This document shows, piece by piece, positions 1 through 9,675 of a stretch of DNA of 64,000 nucleotides. The stretch's first letter is position 1; every line of letters begins with the position of its first letter. The position numbers and the translations under genes are program-made. Source of the DNA: Adiantum capillus-veneris (Eukaryota; Streptophyta; Polypodiopsida; Polypodiales; Pteridaceae); the NCBI GenBank assembly GCA_014529385.2, contig CM043967.1, positions 130,323,182 through 130,387,181 on the forward strand, in the 5' to 3' direction. The notes below the pieces were generated by a model that was not told the DNA's origin, did not search any database, and saw only the letters and a program-made list of their open reading frames with translations.

Positions 1-280
1 GTCGCAACATCTCTTGCCTTATTGCTTTGTTCTTGCGATCTATGGCTGCCATTCTTTCTGTGTAGTTACGCTCTATGGCTGCCATTCTTTCTTTGTGTTC
101 ACGCTCTATTGCTGCTTTTCTTTCTTGGTCCAACTCCTCCATAGGAGTTAGCGCAATCCTTGTCGTAGATGGTGAAGGGGGAGGGTCGGAAAAACCTCCT
201 GGTGGGGAAAATTCTTCTTCGCCTCTCTCATGCTCATCACCTCCAAGCGAAGTATCCATTCCGCTTTGAGTGATGACCAT
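1..280 (-). CDS. Gyp-1 gag N-terminus (partial, runs off the edge)
   Basis: From the ATG at 280 the minus frame stays open for 93 codons to the window edge. It starts MVITQSGMDTS and continues through an acidic stretch and a proline-rich PPPSPST segment, matching the gag starts at 3714, 8149 and 55427. It then has three near-identical 11-residue units of the type ERMAAIERNYT (about residues 57-90), charged and heptad-like, so probably a coiled coil. Gag forms the structural core of the virus-like particle. This is the only Gyp-1/Gyp-2 gag start here without a stop in its first 90 codons, but the rest is not visible. Confidence 0.75.
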   Translation of the reverse strand, partial: MVITQSGMDTSLGGDEHERGEEEFSPPGGFSDPPPSPSTTRIALTPMEELDQERKAAIEREHKERMAAIERNYTERMAAIDRKNKAIRQEMLR

Positions 281-509
281 CCACTGAAGTCGTGGGTTCT
301 TGGGGGTTCTTGTGGTCTTGGGTTCTTAAGTTCACGAGGAACTTTGGTTCTTGGGGGTCTTGGGTTCTTGAGGTTCTTGAAGTTCTTGAGATTTTCTTTC
401 GCTTGCAAACCGCGTTTGAGAAGGATCTTCTCTTCACCTTAGTTCTACTCCTTTCTGCGGGCGTACCCCTTGGCGGCCTTGCGCTCACACCAAGGTTGCT
501 TTTTCTCAC
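237..509 (-). CDS. conserved basic leader ORF, Gyp-1 copy a
   Basis: This 90-codon frame in the leader starts MRKSNLGVSARPPRG and continues with a K/R/S-rich segment (VKRRSFSN...CKRKK). It overlaps the gag start in another frame. Related frames sit at the same leader position in copy b (3494-3688) and Gyp-2 copy c (55390-55644). The function is unknown. It could be a translated upstream ORF, or reading-frame conservation that follows simply from nucleotide conservation of the leader. Confidence 0.4.
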   Translation of the reverse strand: MRKSNLGVSARPPRGTPAERSRTKVKRRSFSNAVCKRKKISRTSRTSRTQDPQEPKFLVNLRTQDHKNPQEPTTSVDGHHSKRNGYFAWR

Positions 510-754
510 CTCACGTCGATTGGCCGGCTGCTAAGTGCACGGTCTGCTCTCAATGAGTGAAAAGAGACACAAGGGGAGGTTGGACAAGCCCTTCTTTCTT
601 GGGATTCCTATCACTCTTCAACAAAACACGATTAGGAATCGACACGCCCAAGCGAACTTGGGTTCGTGCGACCTCAACAAGCAAAAAAAATTCTTGTGAT
701 TCTTGTGGTTCTTTCCTTGAGTGATACAGAACACTGTCGAAGCTCTGATACCAA

Positions 755-1909
755 TGTTAGGTGCAGCGGAATGATTGTTTGCGCTTTGCTCAAGATGAGT
801 GCTCCGAACTGTGCTCAAGGTTCCTTTTAGTTCTTATGGAAGGGAGAGCCTTCCGTTCTTAATGGAAAGTGCTATGATTACAAACAAAGTGAATGGACAC
901 TGTGCGTGCAAGTGTATGAGATTGAGAGATAGAGAGAGAAGAGAGATACGACACCAGAGACCTTGTAAAACCCTCCTCCGAAGGCCCCACTCTCGTCTAC
1001 GAGAGTGGTTTACTTATTGATTGCACAAAGTGGTACAATGACGATGCAATGGACTGATGCAATCTAGGACTATGCCGATGACGACGACGGTGATGACGAC
1101 GACGACTTTAGGGCTGAAACCTGTGGTCTTCTAACTGCTGAATTTCGGTGGCTGAAAATGACTTTTGGCTGCGTTTTTATGGCTGAAAATGAGGGAACTT
1201 CTGCAACCAACTGGGGCTGAATCTGATGCTCTGCTATAGGCTGAAAACGCTACTGTCCTGATGTCGCCGAGGCTGGAAAACCAAAAACGCTACTGGCCCT
1301 TCCTAGCATTAGTAAAATCTAATGACAATCTGGGGGGCTGGCGATCATGGGAGAAAAACGCCAGGGTGCTGAATATGGCGATGATGAAGGGACTGGAAAC
1401 GCCAAGGGGGATCGGGTACTGCTGATGCGGGAAACTGCTAGGACAGAAAATGCTAGGTGCTTGCGGGTGTGGCGAGGATGGGGAGATCAAAATGCCAAGG
1501 GGTTCTTGCGGGGTTCTGCTGAGAAGGTGCCTGTTGAGCATGTGCTCCTACTGCTTCTTCTGCCATTTAGTGCTAACTCTAGTTTGCTTATATACAAACT
1601 TAGCAAAATTGCCCTACCTTCTTTTGTTGGAAAGTCACTTAAAAATAATAAGTGAAAATATCAAAATTAGGGAAAATAGGCTAAATGCACTGGAAAATTC
1701 CCCCGATGGAATGTGATGGATTCTGAAGGGAATACTGATAATCATGCTGTGTGCAACCAGAGGATATGCATCTACACTAAGTGACTGGGCATGCACGGTC
1801 TACGAATAGACTCACAAAAGTGCCAGATCACTTCTAATCTAGACTGACTAAACCCTTGTCGTGCTGTAGCTTGTCCACGGACACATAGGGCTGGATGTGT
1901 CATGTGACA
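755..1909 (-). repeat. Gyp-1 5' LTR (copy a)
   Basis: The LTR is 1155 bp, bounded by TGTTAG (plus view, left) and TGTCATGTGACA (right), next to the primer-binding site. It holds a TATA-like CTTATATA (1587-1594, minus promoter), the conserved hairpin at 987-1008 (stem CCACTCTCG/CGAGAGTGG, loop TCTA), and scattered copies of the motif AAAACGCT, the complement of AGCGTTTT. Confidence 0.85.
987..1008 (-). promoter_or_regulatory. LTR hairpin, Gyp-1 copy a
   Basis: A perfect 9-bp stem CCACTCTCG/CGAGAGTGG closes a TCTA loop. The same stem, with different loops, recurs at 7053-7074, 8784-8805 and 11599-11620, and in weaker form at 3100-3118. It lies downstream of the TATA box in the probable R/U5 part of the LTR, so it would be in the RNA. 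The role is unknown; packaging, dimerisation or 3'-end formation are possible. Confidence 0.6.
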
Positions 1910-2562
1910 TCGGGGGTTCTTCTGCGATGTCTAAACGCTCAAAACTGAAAACGCTGGTGTTGCTTGAGGTTCCGTCGCGGTAATCTGCAAAACACTGAGG
2001 TTGGTCTGCAAATAAAAAACGCTAGGGCTGAATTCTGTGCTTCTGCAAAAACGCTAGGCTTCTGCTGTGTCTTGCTGTCGCCGGGTTGGTTTGCAATGCA
2101 AAACGCTGGGGCTGATCGACAATGGAGAAAAACGCTGGCTATCCTTGGCTGAAAACGCTAAGTCTCCTGCCCGGGGGGTCTTGCTGAGAAGTTGCCTGTT
2201 GAGCAAGGTGCTCTTGTTGCCGATTAGTGCTAGTCTAGGTTTGCTTATATACAAACTTAGCAAAATTGCCCTACCTACTTTCCAACAAAAGTCACTTATA
2301 AATAATAAGTGAAAAATGTCAAAAATAGGTAAAATAGGCTAAATGCATTGGAAAATTCCCGTGAAGGATTCTGATGGATTCTGATGGGAGTGCTTATGAT
2401 CATGCTGTGTGCAACCAGAGGATATGCATCTACACTAAGTGATTGGGCATGCACGGTCTGCAAACAGACTCACAAAAGTGCCAGATCACTTCCTATTCTA
2501 GACTGACTCTTGTCATGCTGTAGCTTGTCCACGGACACATAGGGTTGGATGTGCACGTGACA
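1910..2562 (-). repeat. Gyp-1 partial LTR, minus orientation
   Basis: This is the outer (U3) part of a Gyp-1 LTR, including a TATA-like CTTATATA at 2244-2251 and the terminal GCACGTGACA ending at 2562. The PBS-proximal third is absent. The left edge abuts the intact outer end of the previous LTR (1909). The right edge abuts the interior of an LTR in the opposite orientation (2563). Confidence 0.75.
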
Positions 2563-3344
2563 CTCTCAAGAAAGACTCCGCCCCCTTGGTGGCGATTTCC
2601 CCCAGCAAGACCAGCGTTCTACACAGTTTTCCCCTTGGCGTTTTTGCAGCGTTTCTCAGCCACCACCTGCAGCGTTTTTCAGCCACAATCTGCAGCGTTT
2701 TTCAGCCTCAACCTGGAGCGTTTTTCAGCTACAACCTGCAGCGTTTTTCAGCCTCAGCCTGCAGCGCTTTTAGTCAGCTTATCAAGTGTTCTCGGCACCA
2801 GTAGATAGCGCTTATAGCCAGCAAATTCAGCAAGAACATAGGCTCCTAAAACCAGCGTTTTTGGACAACAGATTTCAGCCTTATAGCGTTTTTGGACAGC
2901 AGCAGCACATTAAGTTTTCAGCAGCCATAAGGGACCAGCAGATCAGCGCTTTTGTAGCGATAGCATTCAGCCAAAACATCGGCTACTTCATCACCCTTTT
3001 CAGCCGAAGAAGTAGTCAAGTCGTCGCCGTCGACATCGACCTAGTTGCCATTTCATCATAGTCTTCAGAGTTGTACGAGTTTGTGCAATCAATAGTAGAC
3101 CACTCTTGCCGAGAGTGGGGCCTTCGGAGGAGGGTTTTACAACTCCCTGGTGTCGTATTCTCTCCTCTCTCTATCTCTCAGTCTCATACACCTTCACGCA
3201 CAGTGTCCATTCACTTTGTTTGTCCATTGTACTCTCTCATTAAAGAATGGAAGGCTCTCCCTTCCCTGAGTAAAAGGAACCTTGAGCACAGTTCGGAGCA
3301 CTCATCTTGAGCAAAGTTCATCATTCATTCCGTTGCACCTTACA
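2563..3344 (+). repeat. Gyp-1 truncated 5' LTR (copy b)
   Basis: The sequence matches the 3' two thirds of the LTR at 10673-11846, starting at the CTCTCAAG...GACTCC block and ending TTGCACCTTACA just before the primer site. The U3 region with the TATA box is lost, so this copy probably has no promoter of its own. A degraded hairpin is at 3100-3118. Confidence 0.8.
2640..2775 (+). repeat. LTR minisatellite, AGCGTTTTTCAGCC units
   Basis: About six tandem units of roughly 23-24 bp contain GCAGCGTTTTTCAGCC followed by a variable ACAACCT-like spacer. The same array, shorter, is at 11148-11265 in copy d. Scattered units (or their complement GGCTGAAAAACGCT) occur in every Gyp-1 and Gyp-2 LTR in the window. 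Confidence 0.8.
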
Positions 3345-3345
3345 T

Positions 3346-3357
3346 TGGTATTAGAGC
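3346..3357 (+). promoter_or_regulatory. primer-binding site, initiator-Met tRNA type
   Basis: TGGTATTAGAGC sits two bases after the LTR end CA (3344). It matches the usual plant iMet primer site TGGTATCAGAGC except at one base, and would prime minus-strand cDNA synthesis. Confidence 0.8.
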
Positions 3358-3493
3358 TTTGGCAGTGTTCTGTATCACTCAAGGAAAGAACCACATAATC
3401 CCAGGAAAGAAGGGCTCGTCCATCCTCCCCTTGTGCCTCTTTTCACTCATTGAGAGCGGACTGTGCACTTAGCGGCCGGCCAATCGACGTGAG

Positions 3494-3688
3494 GTGGGAA
3501 AAAGCAACCTTGGTGTGAGCGCAAGGCCGCCAAGGGGTGCGCCCGCGGAAAAGAGGAGAACTCGGGTGAAGAGAAGATCCTTCTCTAACACAGATTGCAA
3601 GCGAAAGAAGACCCTCAAGAACCCAAGAACCTCAAGACCCTCAAGAACCCAAGAACCCCAGACCCACAAGAACCCAAGTTCCTCGTGA
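3494..3688 (+). CDS. conserved basic leader ORF, Gyp-1 copy b
   Basis: This 64-codon frame lies between primer site and gag. It starts MGKSNLGVSARPPRG, followed by a basic segment (RRTRVKRRSFSN, CKRKK) and a low-complexity tail coded by CAAGAACCC-like repeats. It ends 26 bases before the gag ATG. Homologous frames at 237-509 and 55390-55644 keep the start and the basic core. No known domain is recognised. A peptide function is unproven. Confidence 0.4.
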   Translation: MGKSNLGVSARPPRGAPAEKRRTRVKRRSFSNTDCKRKKTLKNPRTSRPSRTQEPQTHKNPSSS

Positions 3689-3713
3689 ACTTAAGAACCA
3701 AAGATCACAGTGC

Positions 3714-4627
3714 ATGGTCATCACCCGAAGTGGAATGGATACTTCGCATGGAGATGATGGGCATGAAAGTAGTGAAGAAGAATTTCCTCACCATGGAGGT
3801 TTTCCTGACCCTCCCCCGTCGCCATCTACGCCGGGGATTGCACCAAACCCTATGGAGGCTTTGGTGAAATCAATGATGGACATGATGGCACAACAACAAG
3901 AAGTGAATTGCATTGTGTTGGCACAACAACAAGAAGCGAATCGCGTTGCGCTAGCACAACAAGAAACGACTCGCAGTACTTTGGAACGCGAGCGCGATGC
4001 AGGAAAAGAAAGAAAAGCACAAAGAAAAGAGGATGCCGAAGCAAGACGAGCGGCCTTTGAAGCCGATCGTGAGGCTCAAAGAGACCTACGCACGCAAGAA
4101 TTGGTTCGACAGGTTCTTGCCTCGAAGTCCGAACCAACCAAAGATGTTGGTAGTTCCTCAAGTGGCGCAAGCCGCGATTCGAACTCCAACAACCCAGTCA
4201 CAGAGAAGTTGACTTTCAATAAGTATGATGGTAAGATGGATGCTACGGCTATTTATTCTTGGTTGCATCAATTTAATGCTTATTTTGCGACAACTAAGAA
4301 GACAAGAAATAGCAAGGTTTTGACGGTAGCTATGTACCTTGCCGGTGATGCCATCAATTGATACCACGCATGGCAAGAGGCACAGTTAGCTGTGCACCTA
4401 GAGGAAGCTGACGAATTCACTCCCTTTTCCTTCAATTGGGCTGATTTCCAAGACAAGCTCAAGGCGCGGTTTATGTCACCTCAGTATCTCGCACGATTGA
4501 AGGATGATTGGCTCGCTCTCAAGAAAAATGATACGCCAGTTATGTCTTTCTCTAATCGTGTTTTGCAGCTCGGGACTCAATTACGCAAATCGGATGTGGA
4601 GCGCAAGGAGGCATTCCTTTTGCACAT
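3714..4627 (+). pseudogene. Gyp-1 gag (copy b), nonsense mutation and 3' truncation
   Basis: Gag begins MVITRSGMDTSHGDD. After an acidic and proline-rich N-terminus there is a Q-rich, then charged coiled-coil segment (about residues 60-135), followed by the conserved retrotransposon gag core (LTFNKYDGKMDA, WLHQFNAYFATTKK, DAIN*YHAWQ, FNWADFQDKLKARF). An in-frame TGA at 4359-4361 replaces the Trp codon present in copy c and in Gyp-2 copy c. After RKEAFLLHIG the frame runs into RNase H sequence, marking a deletion breakpoint at about 4627. The zinc knuckle and protease are therefore lost. Confidence 0.8.
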
Positions 4628-5022
4628 TGGAGTGATCGCCAAGCGCGTTGGTCACAATTTTTTGAGCAATTTGGAGGTTTGATTGAGTATGTGCCTGGAA
4701 AAGTTAACCCCGTTGTAGATGCGTTGAGTCGCAAAGGACAGATTTTGGCTCTTGAGTCAAGAACCACATTTTCTATACAGGGTGAGTCTTTTCACAGCAT
4801 GAAGAATCAGTATGCGGATTCCGAGTTTGGTAAGTATTGGTTGCAGGCTCTTGCTTCCCAAGGGCCCAACAACTCTCTCATTCGTGATGGATTGTTATTT
4901 TTTTTGCGTTTATGTGTGTTGCCCTCTCTCAGACCACCCATATTGCATGATGTACATGATTCTCTCACAGGTGGGCACAGGGGAATGAACACCACATTGG
5001 AAAAAATTGAACGATTCGGGGT
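4628..5022 (+). pseudogene. Gyp-1 RNase H end and integrase N-terminus (remnant)
   Basis: In this frame the sequence reads RQARWSQFFEQFGGLIEYVPGK and VNPVVDALSRKG, the hallmark end of gypsy RNase H, through the linker to HDVHDSLTGGHRGMNTTLEKI, the start of the integrase zinc-binding region (the H...H half). The C...C half is missing: the frame breaks near 5018-5022 and resumes with the linker before the integrase core. Both edges are deletion points, so no functional protein is expected. Confidence 0.8.
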
Positions 5023-6132
5023 AAGCAGCAAGGTCTCTTGCTTCCGCTGCCTATTCCCGATGGACCTTTTCAAGATATTTCTATGGATTTTGTGACTAAC
5101 CTACCACCAAGTTTGCATTCAAGGAACACTCAATGTTTAACAATTGTTGATCGTTTCAGCAAATTTTGCATGTTGATTCCTTGTAAAGCCACAGTTACTG
5201 CACAAGATGTAGCACGAATGTTCATTAAGCATTGGTACCCCCTCTGTGGTTTGCCAAAGTCGATTGTTTCAGATAGGGATGTTAAGTTCACGTCCAATTT
5301 TTGGCGCGCACTCTTTGAAAATTTTGGCACAAAGTTGAATTTTTCATCGGCTTTTCATCCACAGTCAGATGGACAAACAAAAATTTATAATCAGTTGCCT
5401 TTTGATGTGTTAAAATCTTATGTTCATGATCCGCAGTTTCGGTGGGAGCTCTATCTCCCATTGGTTCAGGCAATTTTGAATGACTCTTTTTCTTCTGCTA
5501 TTGGTCGAACTCCGTATGAGGCAGCTTTTGGCTGTCCGTTCTAGTCACTTTTGACTCGGTCGGTCAGTCAAATGCCCGATGTCAATGCTGAAAGTCAGTC
5601 ATTGGATGAGATTTCTGAGAGGGTGAAGCTTCGGCTAAACAAGGCTTAGGAATCTTATTCACGGCAGGCTAATAAGCATCGTCAGGATGTTTCGATCAAG
5701 GAAGGAGATTGGGTGTATTTAAGAATCATGAAGCAACGTCTTAAGCAAGTTGGAAAGAAATGTCCAAAGTTGTCTTTTCGTATGTATGGTCCATTCCCAA
5801 TCATTAAAAAGATAAATGAGGTTTCAATGAAATTGCAGTTGCCTAACTCATGGTCAATGCACAACGTTTTCCATGTTTCTTGGTTGAAAGTGTTTCAGGG
5901 AACACCTCCAAAGGACATTTCGGAAAAAGAAGAACCGGAGATCATCAATGAAGCTGAAGTCATGGAGCCGGAGCAAGTGTTGTTGCATCGGTTTCGCCAT
6001 GGTTTGAAGAAGCAAGTACGACAACACTTTTTGAAGTTCAAGGATCGAGGAACCCACGAAGCGGCATGGGTAGACGAAGAGTTCTTCAAAGATTATCCAG
6101 AGTTGTTGGCAAACTACAAGGAAGCCATGTAG
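5023..6132 (+). pseudogene. Gyp-1 integrase core and chromodomain-like tail (copy b)
   Basis: The frame opens with LLLPLPIPDGPFQDISMDFV and contains the integrase core: first Asp in SMDFVTNLP, second Asp in SIVSDRDVKFTSNFW, and HPQSDGQTKIYN where the catalytic Glu should be. That Glu is Lys here, while copy d keeps DGQTE. Two in-frame TAG stops follow: 5542-5544 (CAG in copy d) and 5647-5649 (shared with copy d). The C-terminal part has GDWVYLRIMKQ and MHNVFHVSWLK, then a chromodomain-like tail (HRFRHGLKKQ, THEAAWVDEEFFKDYPEL), pointing to a chromovirus-type gypsy. Confidence 0.85.
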
Positions 6133-6483
6133 CTCGGTACCAGTACCTCACTTTAAAAAGGAGGGGATGTCACGTGACACATCCAATCCTATGTGTCCGT
6201 GGACAAGCTACACCATAACAGGGTTTCCGTCAAGTCCAATCAGTCTAGATTAGAAGCGATCTGGCACTTTTGTGAGTCTATTCGTAGATCGTGCATGCCC
6301 AGTTACTTAGCAATAGATGCATATCCTCTGGTTGCACACATCATGATCATCAGTATTCCCATCAGAATCCATTAGAATCAGTTAGGGGATTTTTCCAGTG
6401 CATTTAGCCTATTTTCCCTATTTTTGACATTTTTCACTTATGACTTCCCAACAAAAGTAGGTAGGGAAATTTGGGTAAGAAAA

Positions 6484-6491
6484 TATATAAG
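6484..6491 (+). promoter_or_regulatory. LTR TATA box
   Basis: TATATAAG lies about 315 bp into the 3' LTR. Equivalent boxes are at 10997-11004 (+), 1587-1594, 2244-2251 and 9353-9360 (-), and as TATAAAAG-type boxes in Gyp-2 (52328-52335 and 56732-56739, -). Confidence 0.55.
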
Positions 6492-7052
6492 CAAACCAAA
6501 GCTATCACTCTTTGGCAGATGAGTAGGTAGCACAACAGGCCCCCAGGCAGCAGGTACTCCCTCTCTCTCAGCAGGAACCTCTCAAGCACCCCCGTAAGCC
6601 TAGCGTTTCCTTCATCGCCAGACACCTCCCCTCACTCGGCGTTTTCAGCATTGCTTGATCGCCATAGACATCCTACAGCCTAGCGTTTCCAGATCGCCCT
6701 CAAGCTGCATCTCCTAGCGTTTTGAGATCGCCCTCAAAGTTGCAAAAAAACAGCGTTTTTCAGCCACAAGTGCAGCAGCAAAAACACAGCCATAAACCTG
6801 CAAATATTCAGCGTTTTGTCAGCCATAAGACAGCAGACGAATCAGCGTTTTTCAGCCTCAAAAACAGCAGCCAAACCTGCGTTTTCAGCACCCCCAAGCA
6901 TTCTCGGATTTTCAGCCATAGTGTCTTTTTGGACAGCAGATAGAAGATCACCGATTTCAGCCCTAAAGTCGTCATCGTCGTCACCGACTTAGTCCCAAGT
7001 GCATCAGTTTCCATGCATCATCATTGTACCACCTTGTGCAATCAATCGTAGA

Positions 7053-7074
7053 CCACTCTCGTTGGCGAGAGTGG
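7053..7074 (+). promoter_or_regulatory. LTR hairpin, Gyp-1 copy b 3' LTR
   Basis: The stem CCACTCTCG/CGAGAGTGG has nine perfect pairs around a TTGG loop. It is followed by GGGCCTTCGGAGGAGGG. Loops differ between copies while the stem is kept. Confidence 0.6.
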
Positions 7075-7301
7075 GGCCTTCGGAGGAGGGTTTTACAACG
7101 TCTCTGGTGTCGTATCTCTCTTCTCTCTTTCTCTCAGTCTCATACACTTTGCACGCACAATATCCACTCACTTTGTTCGTGATCATAGCACTCTCCATAA
7201 AGAATGGAAGGCTCTCCCTTCCATAAGAACTAAAAGGAACCTTGAGCAAATATGGATCACTAATCTTGAGAAATACAACATTCATTCCGTTGCACCTAAC
7301 A

Positions 7302-8149
7302 ACTGAGGTGGTATAAACCGCGCCTTGAGCTTGTCTTGGAAATCAGCTCAATTGAAGGAAAGGGGCGTGAATTCGTCGGCTTCCTCTATGTGCCTCTTGC
7401 CATGCGTGATACCAATTGATGGCATCACCGGCAAGGTACATAGCTGCCGTCAAAACCTTGCTATTCCCTGTCTTCTTAGTTGTCGCAAAATAAGCATTAA
7501 ATTGATGCAACCAAGAATGAATAACGGTAGCATCTATCTTACCATCATATCTACTGAAAGTCAACTTTTCTGTGACTGCGTTGCTTGCGCCACTTGAGGA
7601 ACTCCCACGTTCTTTGGCTGGTTCGGACTTCGAGGCAAGTACTTGTCGAACCGATTCTTGAGTGCGGAGGTCTCTTTGAGCCTCACGCTCGTCCTCCAAG
7701 GCCGCCCTTTGAACCTCCCGATCGGCCTCCAAGGCCGCTCGTCTTGCTTCCGCTTCCTCCTTTCTTTGTGCTTTTCTTTCGTTTCATTCATCACGCTCGC
7801 GTTCTAAAGCAATGCAAGTCGCTTTTTGTTGTATTGCATTTCTTTCGTTTCGTTCTTCGTGCTCGCGTTCCAAAGCAATGCTAGTCGCTTCTTGTTGTGC
7901 CAACGCAATTCGATTCGCTCTTTGTTGTGCCAGCGCAAGGCGAGTCGCTTCGCGATTCGCTTCTTGTTGTTGGGCCATTATGTCCAACATCGACTTGACC
8001 ATCGTCTCCATGGAAGTTGGTACAACTCGTGGCGTAGATGGAGAAGGGGAAGGGTCGGAAAAATCTCTTGGTGGGGAGAACTCTTCGTCGCCTCTCTCAT
8101 GCTCATCACTTGTATGTGAAGTATCCATTCCGCTTCAGGTGATGACCAT
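7302..8149 (-). pseudogene. Gyp-1 gag (copy c), several stops, truncated
   Basis: The ATG is at 8149, but codon 5 is TGA where copy b has CGA, a CpG-type change. A second in-frame TGA lies at 7784-7786. The N-terminus has MDTSHTSDEHERGDEEF, then Q-rich and ERE-rich coiled-coil segments, then the gag core (LTFSRYDGKIDATVIHSWL, DAINWYHAWQEA). A small deletion near 7390-7400 shifts the frame; beyond it the FNW tryptophan is again TGA. The end is missing at the rearrangement boundary. Confidence 0.75.
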
Positions 8150-8554
8150 GCACTATAATCTTTGGTTCTTAAGTTCACGAGGAACTTGGGTTCTTGAGGG
8201 TCTTGAGGGTTTTCTTTCGCTTGCAATCTGTGTTTGAGAAGGATCTTCTCTTCACCCGAGTTCTACTCTTTTCTGCGGGCGCACCCCTTGGCGGCCTTGC
8301 GCTCACACCAAGGTTGCGTCGATTGGCCGGCCGCTAAGTGCACGTTCCGCTCTCAATGAGTGAAAAGAGGCATAAGGGGAGGCTGGACAAGCCCTTCTTT
8401 CCTAGGATTCGTGTCACTCTTCAAAAACACGATTAGGAATCGACACGCCCAAGCGAACTTGGGTTCGTGTGACTGCAACAAGCAAAAAAATTCTTGTGAT
8501 TCTTGTGGTTCTTTTCTTGAGTGATACAGAACACTGCCAAAGCTCTGATACCAA

Positions 8555-9675
8555 TGTAAGGTGCAGCGGAATGAATGTTGTTCTTTCTCAAGATGAGTGC
8601 TTCATAATGTGCCCAAGGTTCCTTTTTGTTCTTATGGCAGGGAGAGCCTTCCGTCTTTAATGAGAGTGTAATGATCACGAACAAAGTGAGTGGACACTGT
8701 GCGTGCAAGTATATGAGACTGAGAGATAGAGAGAGAAGAGAAATACGACACCAGAGACGTTGTAAAACCCTCCTCCGAAGGCCCCACTCTCGTCGGCGAG
8801 AGTGGTCTACTATTGATTGCAATGGTACAATGAGGATGCATTTGACTGATGCAAGTCTAGACTATGTCGGTGTCATCGATGGGGGTGACGAAGCCGACGC
8901 TATGGCTGAAAACTGAAGGTATGTATCTGCTGTCCAAAAACGCTCAAGGCTGAAATCTGCTGCAAATCAAAACGCTGAATTTGGGGCTGATTTCTGCTGC
9001 TGAAAAACGCTGATTTGGGGCTGTTGAAAACCTGATTTTCTGTTGGGTTTTGGTGCTGAAAATGCCAAGGGATGTTGGGCAATGAGGGAATCTGGAAACA
9101 CTAGGTGCAGAGAGGCTATGGCGCTGAAAGAAAATCTGGAAACACTAGGCTGCTGGTACCTGGCAATTGTGTGTCTTCTGAAAACGCCAAGAGATGGTGA
9201 CTGTTGGCGACGGTGAGAAAAAACGCTAGGAAGCCTGCAGGAGGGAAATCGCCCAAGGTGGTTGGGGAGTCTTGCTGAGAGAGAGGGGGAACCTGTCGCC
9301 GAAGGCCTGTGTTCTCCTTGCTTATCTGCCAAATAGTGCTAACCTTGGTTTGCTTATATATTATCTTACCCAAATTTGCCCTACCTACTTTCCAACAAAA
9401 GTCACTTAAAAATAATAAGTGAAAAATGTCAAAAATAGGTAAAATAGGCTAAATGCACTGGAAAATTCCCCTGAAGGATTCTGATGGGAATGCTTATGAT
9501 CATGCTGTGTGCAACGAGAGGATATGCATCTACACTAAGTGCCTGGGCATGCACGGTCTGCGAACAGACTCACAAAAGTGCTAGAACACTTCTAATCTAG
9601 ACTGACTGGACTGACGGAACCCTGTTATGCTGTAGCTTGTCCACGGACACATAGAGTTGGATGTGTCACGTGACA
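8555..9675 (-). repeat. Gyp-1 5' LTR (copy c), complete
   Basis: The LTR has 1121 bp, from TGTAAGGTGCAGCGG to the palindrome TGTCACGTGACA (9664-9675). It contains a TATA-like CTTATATA (9353-9360), a hairpin at 8784-8805 (stem CCACTCTCG/CGAGAGTGG, loop TCGG) and a cluster of GCTGAAAAACGCT-type motifs at about 8900-9060. Confidence 0.9.

Larger units (their letters stand above)
1..1909 (-). mobile_element. Gyp-1 copy a: gypsy 5' half (gag start, leader, 5' LTR)
   Basis: Reading leftwards, this is the 5' end of a Ty3/gypsy element: a 5' LTR (755-1909), an initiator-Met tRNA type primer-binding site (742-753, the complement of TGGTATCAGAGC), a leader, and the start of gag, which runs off the window edge. 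The leader holds CAAGAACCC-like low-complexity sequence and a basic upstream reading frame also found in other copies. The remainder of gag-pol would lie left of the window. The LTR outer end at 1909 is joined directly to a second partial LTR of the same family, so this is a rearranged cluster rather than a simple insertion. Confidence 0.85.
2563..7301 (+). mobile_element. Gyp-1 copy b: internally deleted gypsy element
   Basis: In order the element has a truncated 5' LTR (2563-3344), iMet primer site (3346-3357), leader, gag, an end piece of RNase H, integrase, a chromodomain-like C-terminus, a polypurine tract (6155-6168, AAAAAGGAGGGGA) and a complete 3' LTR (6169-7301). Protease, reverse transcriptase and most of RNase H are missing: gag is fused to the end of RNase H near 4628. 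A second deletion near 5018-5022 removes the zinc-binding part of integrase. It cannot transpose on its own. The 3' LTR end (7301) abuts a minus-oriented gag, and no target duplication is visible. Confidence 0.85.
6169..7301 (+). repeat. Gyp-1 3' LTR (copy b), complete
   Basis: The LTR has 1133 bp from TGTCACGTGACA to CACCTAACA and is preceded by a polypurine tract. The first 12 bases are a perfect palindrome containing the G-box core CACGTG. Inside are TATATAAG (6484-6491), several AGCGTTTTYAGCC motifs (about 6716-6900) and a hairpin with a 9-bp stem (7053-7074). A pyrimidine-rich stretch (about 7107-7137) follows. Confidence 0.9.
7302..9675 (-). mobile_element. Gyp-1 copy c: gag to 5' LTR fragment
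   Basis: Reading leftwards there is a complete 5' LTR (8555-9675), iMet primer site (8542-8553), leader, and gag cut off at 7302 within the FQDKLKARF region. The left edge abuts the outer end of a plus-oriented 3' LTR. The right edge, the exact LTR outer end, abuts plus-oriented integrase sequence of copy d. Inverting 7302-9675 would place a 5' LTR and gag in the orientation of copy d, so c and d could be two parts of one element. Confidence 0.85.
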
